Source: Olavius sp. associated proteobacterium Delta 1
GTDB lineage: Bacteria > Desulfobacterota > Desulfobacteria > Desulfobacterales > JAFDCJ01
Direction of reading: 5' to 3'
DNA: 64,000 bases
Assembly (NCBI GenBank): GCA_902749685.1
Contig: CACVKW010000819.1
Location: 1-64,000, forward strand
Positions 59,860 through 64,000 of this stretch are shown piece after piece (within the stretch, counting starts at the first letter, position 1; every line of letters begins with the position of its first letter). Below the pieces are notes generated by a model, which ran no database searches, was not told where the DNA came from, and saw only the letters and a program-made list of their open reading frames with translations. Both the position numbers and the translations under genes were made by a program.

Positions 59860-60780
59860 ATGTCAGACATATCAGTTGCAGCGAACAGCGCTGCCACAAG
59901 CAAATTTTCGCAAATTATGGGCAGTGAAAAGTACGTTAAATGGATTTGCGTTTTCCCGCTATTGACGCTGTTGGCGATTTTCATGCTTTATCCGACATTT
60001 TATTGTCTGATCTTGTCTTTTACCGATTATGTTCTCAAAGGGCCGCCGGAATTCATCGGGCTCGAAAATTATCGTGATCTTCTCCACGACAGCGACTTCT
60101 GGCAGGCGCTGGGTCGTACCTTTTATATCCTGATCATTTGTATCATCGTCGAGCTAACCCTTGGAATGACGTTTGCGCTGATGCTCAACCGAACCTTCAA
60201 GGGCCAGAACATCGTCAGGGGATTGTGCTTCTTACCGCTGCTGATATCCCCCCTGGCCATGTCGCTGATGTGGAACTACATGCTGCACGTCCAGTTCGGG
60301 ATCATCAATCAATTCCTTGACTGGTTTGGGCTCGGGCGGCATGAATGGTTTTCGAGCCAGGCATTTGCGATCTACACCATCATGTTCATCTCTATCTGGC
60401 AATGGACGCCTTTTTCCATCTTTATCCTGCTGGCCGGCTTGCGGGGCATGCCCAAAGATCAATTCGAGGCGGCCAATGTCGACGGCGCCAGCCCTTACTT
60501 CACATTCCGCAAATTAACGCTGCCGATGTTAAAACCCCTGATCATTATTATTATTCTGCTGCGGACCATGTGGTTGATCCGAATTTTCGATCCGCTTTAC
60601 GGCACCACCCGGGGGGGCATGAATACCGAAATCTTGGACTGGATGGTGTACCGGATAGCATTTGTTTTCTTTGACGTGGGCCGCGGTTCCGCGATGGCCT
60701 TGTTTTCGCTCTACCTGACCATCATCATCTGTGCCATTATGTACCGGCAGTTGATTAAAGCCATGGATTCGACCGCTTAA
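59860..60780 (+). CDS. MalF-type sugar ABC permease
   Basis: The 306-residue permease has a cytoplasmic front, first membrane segment ICVFPLLTLLAIFMLYPTFY (about 29-48), and the MetI-like core with EAA loop KDQFEAANVDGASPYFTFR. It forms half of the channel for the 58081 binding protein. Its ATG at 59860 is weakly spaced from a ribosome site, so another ATG cannot be excluded. The partner permease follows after 110 bases. Confidence 0.9.
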   Translation: MSDISVAANSAATSKFSQIMGSEKYVKWICVFPLLTLLAIFMLYPTFYCLILSFTDYVLKGPPEFIGLENYRDLLHDSDFWQALGRTFYILIICIIVELTLGMTFALMLNRTFKGQNIVRGLCFLPLLISPLAMSLMWNYMLHVQFGIINQFLDWFGLGRHEWFSSQAFAIYTIMFISIWQWTPFSIFILLAGLRGMPKDQFEAANVDGASPYFTFRKLTLPMLKPLIIIIILLRTMWLIRIFDPLYGTTRGGMNTEILDWMVYRIAFVFFDVGRGSAMALFSLYLTIIICAIMYRQLIKAMDSTA

Positions 60781-60890
60781 CCCGCAACACTGCTGATAGC
60801 GGGACTAAAGTTAACGATGTCCGCTGAATCAAAAACCGCCCGCCGAAATAACATGCGGTTGAGGCCAACCTATCGAGGAGGAGCACGGCT

Positions 60891-61694
60891 GTGAAAAAAG
60901 CGCTCTTTTATCTAGTAATTGCAATTATGCTGTTCGGATTTCTGTTTCCCATATTCTGGGTGTATGTAACCTCATTCAAAGCACCGGAGGATATCTTTAA
61001 ACCGGAAAAACTGATCTTCAAACCAACGCTCTACAATTATAACTATATTACCAACATCAGGCCGTCATTCGGGGAATTAGCGAATTCGGCCATTGTCAGT
61101 TTCGCCAGCACCTTCCTGGTCATGCTGGTGTCGATGCCCGCAGCTTACAGCTTTGCCCGGTTCAATACCGGCAAGGGGCATTTGCTGTTCACCACTATTT
61201 CGACACGTATGTTTCCGGGGGTGGTGGCCGCCCTGCCCTTCTTTTTCGCTTTCAGGAACCTGGGTCTGCTGGACACCCACCTGGGGCTGGTGCTGTTGTA
61301 TTTGTATTTCAACATGTCTTTTGCGACCTTTCTGCTGTTCGGCTTTTTCCGGGAGATCCCGCAGGAAGTCGAACATGCGGCCATGGTGGACGGCTACAGC
61401 CGGATAGAAATTTTGCGCAAAATTATTTTCCCGTTAATTAAACCCGGGGCAGCCATTACGACGGCTTTCTGTCTCATCTGGTCCTGGAACGAATTCTTTT
61501 TCGCTTTTCTGTTTACGCGACGCATTGCCCGCACGGTGTCCGTGGGGCTGGCGACCTTTTGGGGATCGGTTGAAATCCAGTGGGGTCCAATGTGTGCCCT
61601 GATGGGTATCGCCATCCTGCCGACCCTGGCGGCCGCCTGGTTTATGCAGCGCTATATTATCAGAGGGCTCACATTTGGTGCGGTCAAGGGGTAG
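60891..61694 (+). CDS. MalG-type sugar ABC permease
   Basis: The 267-residue permease pairs with the preceding protein. It has an N-terminal segment FYLVIAIMLFGFLFPIFWVY, MetI-like core and EAA loop EVEHAAMVDGYSRIEIL. The C-terminal ends YIIRGLTFGAVKG. GTG at 60891 is the start, with GAGGAGGAG six bases before it. The small membrane protein starts 13 bases after its stop. Confidence 0.92.
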   Translation: MKKALFYLVIAIMLFGFLFPIFWVYVTSFKAPEDIFKPEKLIFKPTLYNYNYITNIRPSFGELANSAIVSFASTFLVMLVSMPAAYSFARFNTGKGHLLFTTISTRMFPGVVAALPFFFAFRNLGLLDTHLGLVLLYLYFNMSFATFLLFGFFREIPQEVEHAAMVDGYSRIEILRKIIFPLIKPGAAITTAFCLIWSWNEFFFAFLFTRRIARTVSVGLATFWGSVEIQWGPMCALMGIAILPTLAAAWFMQRYIIRGLTFGAVKG

Positions 61695-61707
61695 GAGGTA
61701 AACAACA

Positions 61708-61893
61708 ATGGTATTTGGCGATAAACTCTTTTGGGGTATCATGCTTTTCATCGGCGTTAACTTATTCTGGCTCGGTGTTTTGGAAGACTACATCCCTCTA
61801 TGGCTTGCCCCCATAGTCGGAATAATCGGCACGTTGTCGGTCATCAAATTTGTACCGCCCCCCAAAGTTGAAGGAAGTCAAGACGAGGAGTAG
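61708..61893 (+). CDS. Small two-helix membrane protein of the importer operon
   Basis: The 61-residue protein has two hydrophobic helices (about 6-25, LFWGIMLFIGVNLFWLGV, and 31-48, LWLAPIVGIIGTLSVI) and an acidic end EGSQDEE. GTAGGAGG lies before the ATG. It is in the position where small DUF2160-like membrane proteins stand in GlpSTPQV-type importers. It might be an accessory subunit that stabilises the complex. I do not recognise a named family with certainty. Confidence 0.75.
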   Translation: MVFGDKLFWGIMLFIGVNLFWLGVLEDYIPLWLAPIVGIIGTLSVIKFVPPPKVEGSQDEE

Positions 61894-61899
61894 CAGGAT

Positions 61900-63018
61900 A
61901 TGGCCGGAGTAAAATTAGAAAATGTCTTAATGAAGTACGGCGGGCTGGTCGCACTGAATCATATCAGCTTCGAGTGCCCGGAAGGTGAATTCCTAACGCT
62001 TTTAGGACCCTCGGGAGCCGGTAAAACCACCACCCTCGAATTAATTGCGGGCATCAAGCAGCAGTTGGAGGGGCACATATATATCGGCGATCGGCGGGTG
62101 GATGATCTGCCGCCCCATGAACGCGATGTGGCCATGGCCTTTGAAAATTACGCGCTTTACCCCCATTTTTCGGTGTTTGAAAATATAGCCTTTACCCTGC
62201 GCTCCCCCCGGCGCAAGGAAAAACTCTCCGAAGAACAGATCCGCGAGCGGGTCGATGAAATCACCACCCTTTTGGGTATCAATGAACTGCTGGACCGCAG
62301 ACCGCAGCACCTCAGCGGCGGTCAGAAGCAGCGGGTATCTCTGGCACGGGCCATGATTCGCCGGCCGGATGTGTATCTACTGGATGAACCGATTGCCCAT
62401 CTGGACGCCAAACTGAAAGTTACCGCCCGCAGCACACTCAAGCAGCTGGCCGCAAAACTGGGCACCACGATCATTTATGTGACTCACAATTACCGCGAAG
62501 CCCTGGGGCTTTCCGACCGGGTACTCGTCTTGCGCAAGGGCAATATCGAACAAATCGGCGACCCCCGGGAACTGTACCATCATCCCGCCACTGACTTTGT
62601 GGCCCGACTGATCGGAGATCCGCCGATCAACCTGGTCGATGGTAACGTTATGCGTGAAAACGGGCAGGTATTTTTCCAGGCCGGGCAGGATTTTCGGTTT
62701 CCGATCGCCTCGGATCAAGTGGAACAAATGGAAAAATTCCTCTGGCAGGAAGACGGGCAAGATATGGTGCGGCTGGGGGTTCGCCCTCAGAACGTCAACC
62801 TATCGAACGCGAAAATATCCGAGGCAGCCTTTCAGCTTCCGGTTTATGTAATGGTTCGGGAAGCCGAGAGCGCCATGATCGCCTTTGAGTTGAGCCAAAC
62901 CTTTTTCCAGGTTCAAATGAATACAGCTGAACACTACCATGATGGTGACATGGTGTGGGCCGAAATCGATCAGAACCATCTTTTCTTTTTTCCAAAGACC
63001 GTCGAACTCAAGAAGTAG
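61900..63018 (+). CDS. ABC importer ATPase (MalK/UgpC-like), first of two
   Basis: The 372-residue ATPase has Walker A GPSGAGKT at 37-44, signature LSGGQKQRVSLARAM, Walker B DVYLLDEPIAHLD and switch YVTHN, followed by a regulatory C-terminal domain (DPPINLVDGNV onward). The Q-loop, normally MVFQNYALYPH, reads MAFENYALYPH, so Gln is Glu at residue 82. The same change is present in the next ATPase. It starts 7 bases after the small membrane protein. It would couple ATP to the 59860/60891 permeases. Confidence 0.93.
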   Translation: MAGVKLENVLMKYGGLVALNHISFECPEGEFLTLLGPSGAGKTTTLELIAGIKQQLEGHIYIGDRRVDDLPPHERDVAMAFENYALYPHFSVFENIAFTLRSPRRKEKLSEEQIRERVDEITTLLGINELLDRRPQHLSGGQKQRVSLARAMIRRPDVYLLDEPIAHLDAKLKVTARSTLKQLAAKLGTTIIYVTHNYREALGLSDRVLVLRKGNIEQIGDPRELYHHPATDFVARLIGDPPINLVDGNVMRENGQVFFQAGQDFRFPIASDQVEQMEKFLWQEDGQDMVRLGVRPQNVNLSNAKISEAAFQLPVYVMVREAESAMIAFELSQTFFQVQMNTAEHYHDGDMVWAEIDQNHLFFFPKTVELKK

Positions 63019-63028
63019 GAAGGGTAAC

Positions 63029-64000
63029 ATGAGCACTGTTGAAGCCAAAAATGTTTGGAAGATATATGAAGGCAAAGTGGAGGCCGTCAGAGATGCCAAT
63101 TTCTTTTGCGATCAGGAGCAGTTTGTCGCCATTCTGGGGCCGTCGGGCTGTGGCAAGAGTTCGACGCTGCGTATGCTGGCGGGCTTGGAGGACATTACCA
63201 AAGGCGAAATTCTGTTCGACGGCAAGGTCGTGAATCAACTGTCCGCGCGCGAAAGAAATATCGCCCTGGCATTTGAGTCCTACGCCCTGTATTCACCCTT
63301 GACGATTTTTGATAACATTGCCTTCCCACTACAGGCAAGCGGCCTGGATAAGCAGGAAATTAAAAGAAAAGTTTATGAAATCGCGGAATTCCTCGAACTG
63401 AAAGATGTTTTGAAGCGCAAACCCGGCAAGTTGAGCGGCGGGCAGCAGCAGCGCGTGTCCCTGGCACGGGCCCTGGTGCGCGATCCTTCGGTACTGCTGC
63501 TGGATGAACCCCTGTCTCATATGGACCAGCGGGTTCGCACCATCATTCGTGCGCGGATTCGCAAAATACACGATGACATGTCCGCCACCACGATTTACGT
63601 AACCCATGACCAGGAAGAAGCAGTCGCCCTGGCCGATAAAATTATTGTCATGAATTTCGGCGAAATCCAGCAAGTCGGCAGCGCTGATGATTTGTGGCAT
63701 TACCCGGCCAACCAGTTTGTGGCCGGATTTATCGGCGATCCGCCGATGAACTTTTTAACCGGCAAAATTGACTCTGAAAACAGCGTTGCCCTGTCAAACG
63801 GCGCTGACCCGGTCACCTGGAACATTACCGAAAATATTCCATCCTCCGCCATTAATTCTAGCGTTCAGGTGGGTATCCGTCCGGATAAAATCAGGATCGC
63901 GACCCAGGCTTCTGAATTCGGAATTAAATCCAGAGTGGAAGTGATTGAATTCCTGGGCGAATACCTAATCTTGACGCTAGACATCGATCATACCGAAATT
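63029..64000 (+). CDS. ABC importer ATPase (MalK/UgpC-like), second of two, cut by window end
   Basis: The first 324 codons are seen; the rest runs past the right edge. Walker A GPSGCGKS is at 38-45, signature LSGGQQQRVSLARAL, Walker B VLLLDEPLSHMD and switch YVTHDQEE follow. At the Q-loop the sequence is LAFESYALYSP, again Glu (E83) for Gln. Its start has AGGAAGGG before it, 10 bases after the first ATPase. Two different ATPases in one operon suggest a heterodimer, as in GlpS/GlpT. Confidence 0.93.
   Translation, partial: MSTVEAKNVWKIYEGKVEAVRDANFFCDQEQFVAILGPSGCGKSSTLRMLAGLEDITKGEILFDGKVVNQLSARERNIALAFESYALYSPLTIFDNIAFPLQASGLDKQEIKRKVYEIAEFLELKDVLKRKPGKLSGGQQQRVSLARALVRDPSVLLLDEPLSHMDQRVRTIIRARIRKIHDDMSATTIYVTHDQEEAVALADKIIVMNFGEIQQVGSADDLWHYPANQFVAGFIGDPPMNFLTGKIDSENSVALSNGADPVTWNITENIPSSAINSSVQVGIRPDKIRIATQASEFGIKSRVEVIEFLGEYLILTLDIDHTEI

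Overview
The window looks like chromosomal sequence of an anaerobic or facultatively anaerobic proteobacterium-like organism, most plausibly a Desulfobacterota (sulfate-reducer type) genome. This is inference. It rests on apparent selenocysteine coding, a molybdenum hydroxylase joined to Nuo/Hox-type flavin and Fe-S modules, many ABC and TRAP importers, and a high density of palindromic intergenic repeats. No rRNA, tRNA, CRISPR array or intact transposase gene was seen.

Layout. (1) 1-6.5 kb, minus strand: a truncated sugar permease, then creatininase-family, M24-fold, FGGY kinase, M29 aminopeptidase-like and BtpA/SgcQ-family genes in a tight run. (2) 7.2-12.4 kb, plus: a Tat-exported solute-binding protein and two MalF/MalG-type permeases without an ATPase, then a bicupin. 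(3) 12.4-20.5 kb, minus: glycoside-hydrolase-like protein, sugar isomerase/epimerase, ribokinase, RbsD/FucU mutarotase, class III aminotransferase, SDR. (4) 21.1-24.4 kb, plus: enolase-superfamily dehydratase/racemase, GalT, GalK. (5) 24.6-25.3 kb, plus: an alkylmercury-lyase (MerB)-like gene with two in-frame TGA codons exactly where the two catalytic cysteines belong, each followed by a bacterial SECIS-like hairpin. (6) 25.5-29.2 kb: a TRAP transporter and a metallophosphoesterase. (7) 29.4-31.2 kb, minus: a UroD-family protein and a MazF/antitoxin pair. (8) 31.9-37.3 kb: a complete oligopeptide ABC importer facing a proline-iminopeptidase-like hydrolase. (9) 38.6-48.1 kb, minus: fused E1 dehydrogenase, SDRs, VOC protein, UlaG-like hydrolase, KDPG aldolase, shikimate-dehydrogenase-like protein, 2-hydroxyacid dehydrogenase and cupin-type phosphoglucose isomerase, a sugar/sugar-acid catabolic block. 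(10) 48.4-64 kb, plus: acetoacetate-decarboxylase-like protein, HoxU/NuoG-, NuoE- and NuoF-like subunits, a three-subunit molybdenum hydroxylase, a MoaD/ThiS-like protein, an SDR, and an ABC sugar-type importer with two ATPases, the second running off the right edge.

How the parts fit. Most genes take up and degrade sugars, sugar acids, polyols or peptides. Block 10 looks like a self-contained uptake-and-oxidation unit: the importer brings in a substrate, the Mo hydroxylase oxidises it, and the NuoE/F/G-like module would pass electrons to NAD(P). Its substrate cannot be named from sequence.

Two things stand out. The first is the double-selenocysteine MerB homologue. The second is a dense set of intergenic palindromes whose arms are built from tandem copies of a short word that differs from element to element, while in one group the core between the arms is conserved. 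Gene debris (mazF, E1, GNAT-toxin and unknown-ORF remnants) marks several past rearrangements.
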